The position numbers and the translations under genes are program-made. A stretch of DNA of 64,000 bases from assembly GCA_012274445.1 (NCBI GenBank), contig JAAROD010000007.1, positions 248,001 to 312,000 on the forward strand, read 5' to 3'. Source of the stretch: Sclerotiophoma versabilis (taxonomy: Eukaryota; Ascomycota; Dothideomycetes; Pleosporales; Didymellaceae). Below are positions 1 through 10,879 of this stretch, piece by piece; the stretch's first letter is position 1, and each line of letters starts with the position of its first letter. The notes under the pieces were generated by a model. That model ran no database searches. It had not been told where the DNA came from and saw only the letters and a list, made by a program, of their open reading frames with translations.

Positions 1-593
1 AACCTCGATCCCGACGTAAGACTCAGTGCCGAGCTACTCAGGCCGCCAAATGTCGCGCCATCGTCTGGCAATATGAAAGAAGTGTTTATTTTGCGCTTTT
101 GAGGCAGGGCCTCGTTCTGCTGCACATACGCCTCCACATAATGTGCAAACGCGAACTCGTCGACCATGAAATGCCAGTCAGAGAACCGGGTTTTCTTGAA
201 CCATGCCTCGCTAACTGGACTGTTCGTTCCGTTGTCGTAGAAACTTGTCGACAAGCTTGAGACAAAACCCCCTCCGTATGTACCTGCGCAGGTCGTCTTT
301 CCGTCTTTATTAGACCATCTTGTATCATTGGCAGGTATAATTGTGTCGGCGACATATATGCAGGAATTTGTATAACGCGGGATGAAGGGCGTATCGAGTT
401 GCAACGACGGTGTAAGAACGATTTGTTGCGGTGGTGTGCCAATCAAGATAGGTATGCCATGAGAAAGTGTACCAGGAGCGACTGAGACGGTACGAAGCGG
501 GAGGTTGAGGGGCGGTGCGGCGCATTGTGTTGCTTGTGCAATCTGGGTTAACAGAAGAGCCCACGAGGCTGCGGTGGTAATCAATAGTCGCAT
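1..593 (-). CDS. Secreted aspartic-protease-like protein, N-terminal part (3' end cut by window)
   Basis: Reading from ATG at 593 the frame stays open to base 1, giving about 197 residues. The first ~21 residues (MRLLITTAASWALLLTQIAQA) form a classic signal peptide. It is followed by a segment resembling the start of pepsin-type (A1) peptidases: IPILIGTPPQQIVLTPSLQL then DTP. The normal first active-site triad is DTG, so the glycine is replaced by proline, and the usual hydrophobic-hydrophobic-DTGSS pattern is missing. In fungi such degenerate A1-like proteins often continue to a membrane segment and cytoplasmic tail, which would lie outside this window. I infer a secreted or surface protein that may not be an active protease. 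No intron is visible in the part present. The second aspartate motif cannot be seen. Confidence 0.6.
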   Translation of the reverse strand, partial: MRLLITTAASWALLLTQIAQATQCAAPPLNLPLRTVSVAPGTLSHGIPILIGTPPQQIVLTPSLQLDTPFIPRYTNSCIYVADTIIPANDTRWSNKDGKTTCAGTYGGGFVSSLSTSFYDNGTNSPVSEAWFKKTRFSDWHFMVDEFAFAHYVEAYVQQNEALPQKRKINTSFILPDDGATFGGLSSSALSLTSGSR

Positions 594-1417
594 CTCGAAG
601 ATTTAGCCTTTTGAGTTGATTATAGAAGTGCAATTGTTTTGATCCATTGACCCTTAGTGACACACACTCGCGAATGCAGTTGTCGTGATGTAGGGTCAGG
701 CTTCAGGAAAGAAGACCGAGAACAAGAAGCTTCGATATGAAGGTTGGCAATGTGCCGGCGCCTGCACATGCACCCACCTGCCTCTCCAAGCCGCAATTTA
801 CAGGCCCACGTCATCTCCTCCCGGCCAGGTGTTCAGCCGCGCTGGGCATACATAGACGAGTATTGATATCCGTACAGTCAGCCGCTACGCTTACCACAAC
901 TTCGCATGACCAACTATGATAGGCTGGCAAGTCTGTGCCATCCTTGTCGTTGAGGTGAGCGCAGTGGGCCAATGCTTGGTCTGCATGATATGTTGTGAAG
1001 CTGTGGTGTGTAGGAGCTTCGACTGTAATGTGAAGTACTAGGTCCACTGGGATGACGATGAAGTAGTGGATGTGTAGCTGCAACGCCGCATCGTTGCACG
1101 GAGCGTGGGTCTGCACTGACAGCGGGAACGGGACATGGGTGTGGAAGCGAAGGATGCTAAACCCTGGGGGGGGGGGGGGGGGGGGGTGCAGTAAACTTGT
1201 CGAAACACGTGGGGGCGAATACCAGCGAGGATAGCATGCCTCGGTGCTAACTCGAAGAACAATCTTCGACCTTGGATTTTGATCTTCTTGATTCTCATAC
1301 GTAAGTTCATGCACAGGCTTCTGAGTTCATACTACGCTTTGCGTCCACCTCTTGGTTTCTGCGTATTTCGACAATACCGCAGAATTATGTTTCAGGAACT
1401 GGAAGTTGCAGAAACAG
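594..1417. other. Intergenic region with a 21-base poly-G run
   Basis: I see no convincing gene. The stretch is the presumed promoter side of the secreted protein gene at 1-593 on the minus strand. It holds an uninterrupted run of 21 G at 1166-1186. Open frames here lack family resemblance. Confidence 0.5.
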
Positions 1418-2030
1418 TTAGAAGGGGAAATAGTGCTCCTGCCAAGTGTTGGTGGTGTCCGCACCCTTCAAAGTCACGAGAAGAACGATTTTGTACGCGG
1501 AAACCATTGTACTTGATTCTTCCGCCGTCTGGTACTCATCTGCTATTTCTACCGGTGCCGACTGTGCAGGTAGCTCCCTGATGTGCTCGTATGCCACCTC
1601 CCCTGCGATTTCGTGTGCCCGCTGTGTATCACCAAGCTGGTGCATCTGGGTGTCAATCCCATGGACTAGGTACACACCACCGTGAAACTCCGATCTGCCT
1701 TGCCTTCTCCAGCGCACGGCGAGCCAGGTGATAAGTGCAAATGCAGCCAAACCAGCCGCGCCGCCAATGACGCCTCTTGCAATGACGCTAACCGGTGTTG
1801 AGCTTCCTTGAGAAAGTGAAGAGGGGAAAGGCGTTGCTGCTGCCGATGTAATAGTGGAAGAAGTAGTACCGGCTGTCGTAGGTCAGCATGCTGCCATGAG
1901 CTAACGATCGAAGCCTCCATACTCGCCACTGGAGCCAGCACTATCGCTCCACCTGGATTACTACCTGGTACTGCGCACATGTTCGAACCGTTGTTGTTGA
2001 ACACAGTAGTCCAAATTCGCAGCAGAAGTA
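1418..2030 (-). pseudogene. C-terminal part of a single-pass membrane protein (Ser/Thr stalk, TM, tail), probably degenerate
   Basis: A 50-nt intron (1873-1922, donor GTATGG, acceptor ACAG after a CTGAC branch point) joins two reading segments in frame. The joined product reads VFNNNGSNMCAVPGSNPGG, then a Ser/Thr-rich stretch, a hydrophobic segment (VIGGAAGLAAFALITWLAV) followed by RWRRQGR, and a tail ending in YFPF at 1418. This order (Cys-containing ectodomain, S/T stalk, TM, basic stop-transfer, cytoplasmic tail) is typical of fungal surface sensor-like proteins. Upstream, a Cys-containing fragment (GYFCCEFG) lies in a different frame, and no signal peptide or start was found. I therefore read it as a broken or incompletely modelled gene. 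A missed upstream intron is the alternative. Confidence 0.35.
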
Positions 2031-2063
2031 GCCGGACGTGAGCACATGTAACTTTACCAGCCG

Positions 2064-2271
2064 CTATCTCATGTACCTTTGTAAATTATCCAGCTGATTT
2101 GTGGTATAACTGCCTCCATATCTGTGTTCCTCGGCCTCGTAGACTGCAAAATACGATCTTTTGAGCTCTGTTTCGTCGTTTTTTACGCATGATGAGCTAT
2201 ACCACCAACACCAGTATCGCTAAGCCTGATATATCACCTAGGATATCTCCTGCAATGGCACTTACTAGCAT
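2064..2271 (-). pseudogene. Second membrane-anchor remnant with frameshift
   Basis: One minus-strand frame gives a hydrophobic segment (SAIAGDILGDISGLAILVLVV) ending in a stop at 2197-2199. A different frame continues directly with a charged tail-like segment (VKNDETELKRSYFAVYEAEE, ending QRYMR) to a stop at 2064-2066. Together they look like a transmembrane helix plus cytoplasmic tail interrupted by a frameshift, similar in layout to the neighbouring remnant at 1418-2030. This suggests a decayed tandem relative. The evidence is only layout and composition, with no sequence family match, so confidence is low. Confidence 0.25.
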
Positions 2272-3581
2272 GGAAGGTCTGCTGATTGACGACCTTGGAG
2301 CATGAGATGTTGTAGGTAAACGGCTATGTTAACACTCTTTTATGAACGTCTCATCTCGGGGTGCGTCGCAGCTGTTAGACGGCGGCCTGAATGTAACACG
2401 GATGGTCGCGCATTCAAGGGCTGGTGAATTGAGGTTCAGGCATTGTGGGTGATAACTGCCTAAGCATACTTTTAGGCAATGTTCGAAGAATAGTGGAAAG
2501 ACGGAGGGAAGTTTAGGGAACGCGAAGGCTGACTCTAACGCATCACTCCAGGACATTACATGCGCAATGCCGAATCTTACTACTATGCACAAATGGGCGG
2601 CGCAGAAACAGGCTCTTTGCAGAACGGGAGCTGCTTTGGATCGAGAGCTCTGCATTTGGGAGCGTCAACATCAAAGGTCATCGCTGCCACTCCATATACC
2701 ATAATTGTGGTAAGGATGGTTCGTTAGAAGAGAAGATAACCGAGGGCCTAGTAAGAAAAAGGGATCTACTTCGACCGATGATGACCAAGTTAGAGCGACA
2801 GGTACTCTATTACGTAAAGGACACCTGACTTAAGGGTCGATTCAAGGCTGCTCACCTTCGTTCAGAGCAAGTGTTGGCACCACGTTTGTTAGAAATGTCG
2901 TGCCGTCTGAGTCTTGTTGAGGAGCCATTTCCAGGTTAGCATTGGTATTGCTACAGCTTTGAAAGCGTCTAAGGCAGAAGGGGCCGAGCATTATGAGTGA
3001 ATTATTAGGTTGGTGTTTGTATTACGGCGACGGTGATATGTAGGGCCGTGTAACAATTTGAGCGACCAAAACACGAAGCCGTGCTCGATAATTCGAGATA
3101 GCATAAACGCCGGAACAGGAAAAGAGAGGGTAAGACAGGGTACAATCCAGCCATATACACGGATAACCTGAAGAAAACTCGGATGTGGAAGGCATGCGCC
3201 GGACACTAAACAACATGAATACACGTGACAGGGTACTGTGATTACTCGCCCAGTAAAAACAGCAATGGAAGTGTCTCTTACGACCATCTTCCGTCCTTCA
3301 TGTGTTTGATCTGCAAAGGTAAGCTGTGATCCCTCTGAACCGTGCCCTGTTTCCAGAAAGCTCTTCACACCAATGAATCCGCTTTGTTACCTTGATGCTT
3401 GAGGTGGGATTAGAATGAGGATTGCAAGCATGTCCTACGTCAAATGAAGCCGCCCAAGCGTTGTCCTAAGATACGTAGCAAGGTTATCCGCGACTATTGA
3501 CGGCCTGGTCGGCTGTGGTATGCGATAACGGATCCTTCAGACCCCCCAAAAGTTGGTTTCGTGGAGAGCGGGCTTGCTCTT
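2272..3581. other. Intergenic region downstream of the histidine kinase
   Basis: No gene could be supported. A minus-strand piece around 2600-2690 (reading KCRALDPKQLPFCKEPV before stops) is Cys- and Pro-rich. It may be a further fragment of a decayed extracellular protein, but I cannot place it in a family. Confidence 0.3.
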
Positions 3582-6500
3582 TCAAGGTATCAAACCATCA
3601 CCTTTGTCAGTCAAACCGGGCGTCGGTGGGTCAATTCTTGGCGTGGTGACTTGCGGTAGCAGGCTCTTCATCATATAGACTAGGTCTGCAGCTTTGAACG
3701 GCTTCTGCATAACCCTGTCGGCGCCAGCATCCATTGCAGTATCGATCTGCTCTTTCCTCACATTTGCTGTGACGGCAATGATGGGCAATCGCTCCCCACC
3801 TCTTGCACCAAGCTTCATGGCCTCTCCCAGGAGTCCTTCTTCTGTGATCTCTTTTTCTCGGATTCTGCGCATCGCAGCCAAGCCATCGAGGACAGGCATT
3901 TCCAGGTCCATAAGCACGACGTCGAATTTCTCCTTCTCCAAGACGTCCAATGCTTCCAGACCGTGATTTGCGACTTTGACCAGACAACCTGCTTTATTGA
4001 GCTGCTTACCAAGGACTTTTTGATTGATGAGGTTGTCCTCGACGAGAAGCACCTGCAATGCTTGCTGAGATCTCTTCTCTGCCCCAGATTCGTTGAATAG
4101 CTCGCCAATGGTCTGTGGCCTGCGTTCTGCGCGCCTTGTTTTCACATAGAACCCAAACGTTGAGCCTTGGCCCAGGACAGATGATACTCCAATCTCACCA
4201 CCTTGCTTCTCAGTGAGTTCCTTCGAAATGAACAGACCGAGACCGCTGCCACCATATTTGACGTGGGTTTTGACATTTGCTTGCTTAAACCGTTCGAAGA
4301 TGTTGTGAATTTCCTTGTCTCTGAGACCAATGCCAGAGTCTTTCACGCTGAAGGCTAGGTAGACTTCTTCTCCATTGCCCCATTCCGGGTTGCTCGTTAC
4401 GTTACTGTCGAGGTCGCTGGCTGTGGCCCAAAACATATCAGGAGGAAACAGAGTGCGGGGGCTGTGGAAACAAGCGCCGAAGTGGACCTCGATGCGGGGG
4501 TTGCCTGATGGCTTCACAAACTTGATAGCGTTGGTGAGAAGGTTGATGAATACTTGTGTCACTCGTGAGGGATCCAGCATAAGATGATCAACATTGAGCC
4601 TTGCTAAAGACTGGTCGTCAAAAATGCTGTAATCAATCTTGTTGCTCTTCAATTCGGCTTCGAATAGGTTAACTATTGAGTTGGCCAACTTCGCCGGCTT
4701 GACCGGAGTTGGAGTGATCGAAAGCAACATGGAATCAAGTTTGCTCAGAGTGAGGATATCATCGATGATACGTTTTTGGTGGTTGGCGCATTGTAGGATG
4801 ATGTTTGCTGACGATATGTTGTCGTTTAGTGCATCCAGGCACGGTTTGGGGATATCTGAAAGCTGAGTTTGGCATTCTTCGATCACAGATGTGATGGCAT
4901 CGGCGCAGTGAACAATCGCGCTCAAAGGATTGCGCATTTCGTGCGACACAACATCGATAAATGCTTCCTGCTGCCGCTTAGCCTCACGGGCTTCTGCTGC
5001 CAGTCGAGCTTGAAAGCTTTGTGCCCATTTCAATCTGGAGATGTCGGTTGTACAAGCCATAATAGATTTGGTCTTCCCGTTCTCGCGGTACGGGAATGCC
5101 ATGATATGGATGTGAGCTGGCTCAGGCTCGCCAATAGGGGGCTTGTATTGACGCTTGACGCGCAATTCAGCCGTAACATGATCCTCACCAGCTAAGAGCT
5201 TGTCCCAGACATCCACCGCCTTCGACCGGTCACTGTCGTAGTATACATCGAGAAAAGCAAAAGGCTGCGTATGCTGAGCGGCGTTGTTCCCTGCTAATTC
5301 GTAGTAATGATCGTTTGCCCACAACATAACTCCGTGCAGTGATACATGACACATGCCCACTGATGCATGATTTATCAGGTGTCGAAGCTTTAGGTCGCTG
5401 AAAGCCAGGTCTGCTTCAAGTTGCTCTTGACGTCTCTTAGAGGATTCTAAATCAAAAGCCGAGAATATTAAGGTGGCGATCATACATCTGAGGTCCCGGT
5501 GAAATTGCTCGCAGTGGGTATCGTACGGTCGGCAGGGGTTGGCGCCTACAACCAAGTATCCAAAAAGACGCATACCACTTGTCAAAGGCAGGATGAAGAC
5601 ATGCTTCGGCCTCTCACGCCAGCCTTGCCATTCTACACCATCAAATCGCTTGTCGCAGTCGATCATCAGCGTCTCGGTACCAGCACGCGAGAGGTCAGGG
5701 ACCAATCCGTCTTCGCTGTCAACCAGAATGTCGTTGGCAAGTAAATCATGCCCCTCAGGTATTCCAATATGCCCTTCCAGGCGCAATCGGCTCAAATTTG
5801 TTTCCTCGTGTATCCGATACAACAGCGCCATAGGCACATCGTTGGCGTTCGTCTTCAGAGTCGCAAGGACATGATCGGAAACGGCATCGATGGTGAGGAT
5901 TGGTACTGAAGTGAGGGCATTCAGCATCGTTGTGCGGCGGTCGTCGAGTTTCTGTTGCGTGACTTCGAACATCGAGTTGTAGAACCCATCCGGCGCATAC
6001 GCAGAGCCCACCGGCACGAAGTTGCCGTTGAAGAACGTCTCTTCGCGCCATCCCTTACGCTCTACTAGCAGCGATGCTGCTGAGGAGTAGTTAACGCCTG
6101 CTGCCGTTGTTCTGCATTGCTCAAAGAATGGTCGGATACCGGTCCATAGATCCGGGTAGCCTTGCTGGAAGGTTGATCCCATAAGTTGGGGATGAGCTTT
6201 GCATGCGAGTGGCGCATAGTGTTCGTTGTATATCGCGACAAGGTCTTTGCCCCTGTTCAGATCAGTCGCGAGTTATGTGGCATCGTTTGACGAACCGAGG
6301 ATGAGGTAGAGTGAAAGCTACTAATATACTTACCACCATAGGCACGCTGCGCGCGAGTCGGCCAGTACGAACCCCGTGAAGAGCCGCAAAGTTGGTGACC
6401 ACGTACTCAGTCGCCCAAGACCGCTCTTGCTCCAGTCTGTCTCCCTGAAAAAGCGCACATGGTCCGTCTTAGGTAGATCTTCAGTCCAGTCGTGCTCCCT

Positions 6501-6593
6501 AGCATGCTGACCATGCCCCATGGTCAAGGTCCTAGCATCTCCGCTCTCGGGTGGCGGAGTGTGCTGTTGGGTGCGCTGAGTGATCCCATCCAT
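3582..6593 (-). CDS. Hybrid sensor histidine kinase (GAF/PAS-HisKA-HATPase-REC)
   Basis: Two exons, intron 6253-6333 (GTAAGT donor, CAG acceptor), giving 976 residues from ATG 6593. The junction restores the conserved ..AACLWWGKDLVAIYNEHYAPLA region common in fungal hybrid kinases. Downstream come a GAF-like region (~residues 190-350), a PAS-like region (~370-500), and the H-box FIDVVSHEMRNPLSAI with phospho-accepting His about 524. The ATPase boxes follow: N-box INLLTNAIKF, G1 DSGIGL, G2 GGSGLGLFISKEL. A C-terminal receiver VLLVEDNLINQ...VVLMDLEMP has acceptor Asp about 869 and its conserved Lys in MQKPF. There are no transmembrane segments, so it is probably a cytosolic sensor feeding a His-to-Asp phosphorelay (Ypd1-type carrier, then response regulator). 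The start is uncertain: a longer frame upstream has no ATG, and a second Met follows about 30 residues in. The signal it senses is unknown. Confidence 0.9.
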
Positions 6594-7979
6594 GAAACAG
6601 TACGACAACCATAACAACACGGCCAAAGTGTCTGTCGAGAGCGACGCGACGTTGGCATCTTTCACAGCCGGCACGCCGCAAGTGGGACTGGTCTTCTTTC
6701 ACAACCCATCTCGGTGTGAAACGTGCGGGCTTCCGTCGGTGCAACTTGGCGGGCCGCAGGGTGGCCAGAGCCCAGATCGACCGCCCGAATGGAGTCGGCG
6801 AGCGCGCTTTCCTGACAGGTGGCGGAGCGCCCACACGAACCACCACTCGTCAAACTTCACTTCAAAGGGTGTATGGCCATGTAATAACCGCTGTGACATG
6901 ATCGCGCTACATGCCATGCACCTCACATCTGCCGTCTAGGTGTCGGAGAAGCCGCGTCAGGACTGATGCGCGCGAATTGCCACAACTCTGATTGGGCACG
7001 GTACACTTCCCCGTAGCATTCCAGATGCTATGGTTTGCGTAGCAATGGTATCAGGTCCCTGAAATTAACACTCAAACTGCTCGCGAAATAAAGTCTACAA
7101 GTTGCATTGTACCAGCACACCTGGTTTAGTTATCGGTCGCACTCTAGGGTCAGCACTCGAGACAGGTTCGACATGGAAGCATCAGGCTGCAAGCTGGACG
7201 CCGCACACAGACGTGCTTAAGCTCATAGCTGATACTCGACTCCACGCTAAGTCTCGTCGAGTCAGTTGGTCCATAGAGCAGCGCGTAGATCCGGCGAGAT
7301 CCTGCGCAGCCGGGTACTCGGGTGACCAAATTCCCTGCACTCCCAAAAAAGCAACATACTCTGCCATGTGATATCTATATAGTTCACTGAGTTATTATTA
7401 TGGGCTAGTCTTATAGTAAGAGAGACTCAATGCTTTGACCAAATCGAGGTATTGAAATGCACTGTTTTTCTCACTACCTAATATTACAACTATGTAGTGG
7501 AAACAGGTTTTACAATATAGAATTAATTTCTAAACAAGAACAATAATGGAATCTAATGACAACTGTTTATTAGTGTTGTAGCGGGAGCTGTGTGAGTGAT
7601 ACTAAGAATCTGCTATTCATAGCAATTGTCTCAATGCAGCTGTTAGTAGCACGAGCAAGGCTGTCTTTGTATCGCAAGGTATCACGGGAGATGAATGTCT
7701 CAACCCCACAAGGACGAACCGTATCGCTCGGCCGTTACGATACGCCAAGCTATACCCTCCGCGGCTCATCCATACATGGTCTGATACCAAGGTGTCGGCA
7801 AGGCTTCTTTACCCCTAAAACCACCAGTGCATCTGGAGGCTCACTTGCAAAGAAAGAGACACGTGGGAATGGCGAAATAAATTTTTCCATTGTTGCAAAC
7901 ACATTAACGCCCATGTATGGATGATTCAATGGTGGATGATTCAATGGTGAACGAATACTATCCCCTTCCATAGAGGTTC
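6594..7979. other. Intergenic region with AT-rich segment and possible retroelement trace
   Basis: About 7370-7570 is clearly AT-rich compared with its surroundings. On the minus strand at about 7777-7790 the sequence reads TTGGTATCAGACC, which resembles the initiator-tRNA primer binding site of copia-type LTR elements. No coding domain of a retroelement was recognised. At 7918-7950 a 15-base unit (GGATGATTCAATGGT) occurs twice in tandem, just past the 3' end of the isocyanide synthase gene. Confidence 0.3.
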
Positions 7980-9980
7980 TTAGTCAAAGTGGATCCTCCA
8001 CATCTCCCTGTCACAGTCCGATTCATATGCACTCCTGGTGTGCAGCATAGCCGTGTTATCATTGACGAGTAGATCACCCTGCTCCCAGCTGAACCTCAGG
8101 CATGAGCGCCAGTCGTATACACCAGCATTGATCACATCGATCAGCGCCTGATCCTCGTTCTCAATGAACACGTCGCAAGTCGAGTACTTTGTCTTGTTCC
8201 AGGGTTCGTGCCAGCGAAGGCAAGGCTCCCCAGTGACTGGGTGTCTGACAACTAGACGGAGCTTCTCCTGATCCTGTTGCCAGAATCCAGTATTATGTGT
8301 GCCCCACGTCACAGGCTCAAGGCGCTCGGTAGTCCATGGCGGCGAAAGATAGCGGAAGAAGAGGCGGGATGCCGTGAAAAGAGTATAGCCGCTTCCCTTA
8401 GGCGCTGTGGCGATGCAGGTAAAGTACTGGTAGCCCGGAGGGTTCAGCACTTTGGTGACCCTGCCAGTGACAGGATCAGTGACATCATTGTATTTGAAGA
8501 TGCCGTCGAAGTGCATTGGCATGGCTTCATTGGAAGTCACATTGTTAGCATTCTTGTCGTCTTTTCCTGCATCTTTGACTATAGCCATGACACCATACTG
8601 CGGCCAGACGAGGACTTCACCAAGGCTATTAGCACTGTTGATGAATAGCTCCTTCTCAGTAGTATTGGAGAAACCCCGGAGAACAATTGGAGAGAACGTG
8701 TTCGTCAGAGCGCGGACCTTATTCATAGGAATAGTCGTCATTGAAGGTGCACCAGTGACAGGACGGACGATAAGACCTGTAGGGTAGAGGTGCTCAATGG
8801 TGACGTCGCAAGCATCAGCGCTCCAGTCGAAGAGTTCTGATTTTGCGCGGAAGAAGTATGGTCGACCATTGCGGTGAATGAGCTCGTACTTCTCCTGGTC
8901 GACAGTATACCTCTGCACAGAGCGGTAACTTCCATCCAGCTCGGCAACAATGACAGAGTGCCATGGCGTGGCTCCCAGTGCACCCCGCTGCTTCTGTGGG
9001 ATAAGTGCCATCGAGAGCTTGTCCTTGCCGCCAGAATCGTGGATCGACAGACGGACATAATCAGTGCGGTTCGCTTCAAGCGCAGCGGCAAATGCCTTCC
9101 AGCGGCCCATCATCGCCTTTGCTGTATCAACGATGGTACCAGCCTGCTCTTCTGGGGACTGTGCCAACCACTTCTCGTTCAACAAAAGATCTGACTTCAA
9201 GAACTCGAGGTACTTGGTGTGGGTCATCTGCATATCACTACTGGACTTGTTGGCCATGTCAGCCTCGAAATGTGAGTCACCGTAACGTTCCTGCAGCTCT
9301 CGCCGGATGTTCGATGCGTTTGCGAGGTAGTGCTCCTTTGACCATGAGCCAGGAGTGCCGAGCAAATCCCATAGGCGCAAGAAGCTAAGGTGGTGCAGAT
9401 CATGTTGGACTGTGATCTGGCGAACAGCTTCACCGAAAGTCCAAACATCCTCATCGGAAACACCAAGCAGATCTGGAAGCGTCAGTCATTGTATGTCCTG
9501 AGAAGTCATGCTAGATGACGTACCGTTGTATACGAGCCCGTCAGACGTGATGTGCACCTCCGCACCATGTTCATACACTGCCTTGATATTTTCGCAAAGA
9601 CCATTGAGATGCTTCAATGCAAGCTCTTCCCCAAGATCGGGCAGATTACTAAGAACTTTGTCCCTTGAGTTGGGCGATTTGAAGGGGAAGCCGGGAAGGA
9701 GCATCTTGACGGGTTCACCACGTGAAACCTGTCCCAATACGATGGGTAGGAACGTTTTGAAGCCATCCCACGATCCTGTGCGCTCGTAGTTCAACCCATA
9801 TTGTTCGATGATCCTTAAGACCTTGGTAGCAGTTGCCTCAAGCTGGCTTGCTGATGCTGGGCTTTCTTGCTCCAAGACAGACAGATCCGAGAGTTCTGTG
9901 GTGAGGATCTTTATGAGGGTCTTCTCATTTGACTTGTTGTCGGTCATCGTGACCAATTGCGGTGTCTGAACTGAAGTCAT
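7980..9980 (-). CDS. Isocyanide synthase-TauD dioxygenase fusion
   Basis: ATG at 9980; one 51-nt intron (9473-9523, GTACGT donor, CCAG acceptor); 649 residues. The N-terminal ~390 residues match the DIT1/PvcA isocyanide synthase family, seen in VKMLLPGFPFKSPN, the LPDLGEELAL block, EHGAEVHITSDGLVYNDLLG and the terminal IEHLYPTGLIVRP. That family converts an amino acid amine (typically Tyr or Trp, with ribulose-5-phosphate in bacterial relatives) to an isonitrile. Residues ~400-649 are a TauD/TfdA Fe(II)/2-oxoglutarate dioxygenase. It has a proximal His473-x-Asp475 in PMHFDGIF, a distal His630 in MLHTRSAY and a nearby Arg632 for 2-oxoglutarate. This equals a PvcA plus PvcB pair in one chain. 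All iron ligands are present, so both domains look active. No NRPS, P450 or transporter lies beside it. Nearest genes are a histidine kinase and a Zn2Cys6 factor. The product is unknown. Confidence 0.9.
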
Positions 9981-10453
9981 GGTGAAGAAAAAAATAGATC
10001 AAGAAAGAAGAACAAAGCCGTGTGCTTGGTAGGAAGGTTGAATTTGTAGATTAAATGATACTCTGACCGATGAGATATGCCCAGACTCAGGGGATTTCTT
10101 CGTTTAATATAACAAGACTGTTGGTGGTGTTGCGGCGCGACTGCAGTCTTACCCAGTCTAGTTGGGAGACGGCTGAGGCTCAGCCGCAACGCCTTGCTAA
10201 TGCTCGCCTGAACATTCCGGTGGGTGAGCTGGCCTATAGTTGCGCAGGAGGTGATAGTATGCGGAGTCTGACAGCAAGGCCTTGGGCGTTATGTAGCAGG
10301 AATAACCGTCCTGGCATCTGCCTGAGTGGCTGTCGTGCGAGGCGCGACTGCAATGTGGTAACAGGAAGGATTGCGGCACAATGTCATAAGCTTGAACAAA
10401 GTCTCGAACCACATGTTGTCGTGTGTGATCAAGCATCGACTCCAAAAGGGTAG
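9981..10453. other. Promoter region of the isocyanide synthase gene
   Basis: This is the upstream region for minus-strand transcription from 9980. I see no clear TATA box or recognised operator. Open frames here lack resemblance to known proteins. Confidence 0.4.
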
Positions 10454-10756
10454 CTAGGTGGCTTGTTCAAAATTCGCATTCGCTGGATCTGTTGGTGAAG
10501 TCACGGGTGTAGGCCAACATGTCTTGACTTTGTTATCACTTGAGCTGCACAAAGCTCTCCAAACATCATAATGGCATGCGCTCGCAGAATTGTAAGCCTG
10601 TTTTCTCATGGCTTGCTGAATTGCGTTTAGAACTGTCAGAGGCTGCGGTGCCGCAGTCGCTATTTTCGGGTTGCGGCTCAGCCTCGACTGATCCTCCCTC
10701 AGCTTCACGCTAACCTTGGCTACACTTGGCAGAACGTCCTCTTCGCTTGAGCTCAT
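10454..10756 (-). CDS. Possible small hypothetical protein (100 aa)
   Basis: A 100-residue frame starts at a true ATG (10756) and ends at a TAG (10454). The product begins MSSSEEDVLPSVAKVSVKLR and is polar, with no signal peptide, no membrane segment and no motif I recognise. It lies about 470 bp upstream of the isocyanide synthase start, on the same strand. Length and ATG start are the only support. It may equally be a chance frame. Confidence 0.2.
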   Translation of the reverse strand: MSSSEEDVLPSVAKVSVKLREDQSRLSRNPKIATAAPQPLTVLNAIQQAMRKQAYNSASACHYDVWRALCSSSDNKVKTCWPTPVTSPTDPANANFEQAT

Positions 10757-10879
10757 GCTCTTCCTGGTTTGATTAAAGACTACAGATACCTGTTGTGCGC
10801 TCGAGCGGACATGTTATAGCAATGTCAACGCGGGAAGCCTATCGGATGAGCAGGATGGCGCTTCTGAACCTCAGACATG

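Noticed and set aside
6594..6674. Upstream extension of the histidine kinase
   Set aside because: It would start at GTG, which fungi do not normally use; ATG 6593 is preferred.
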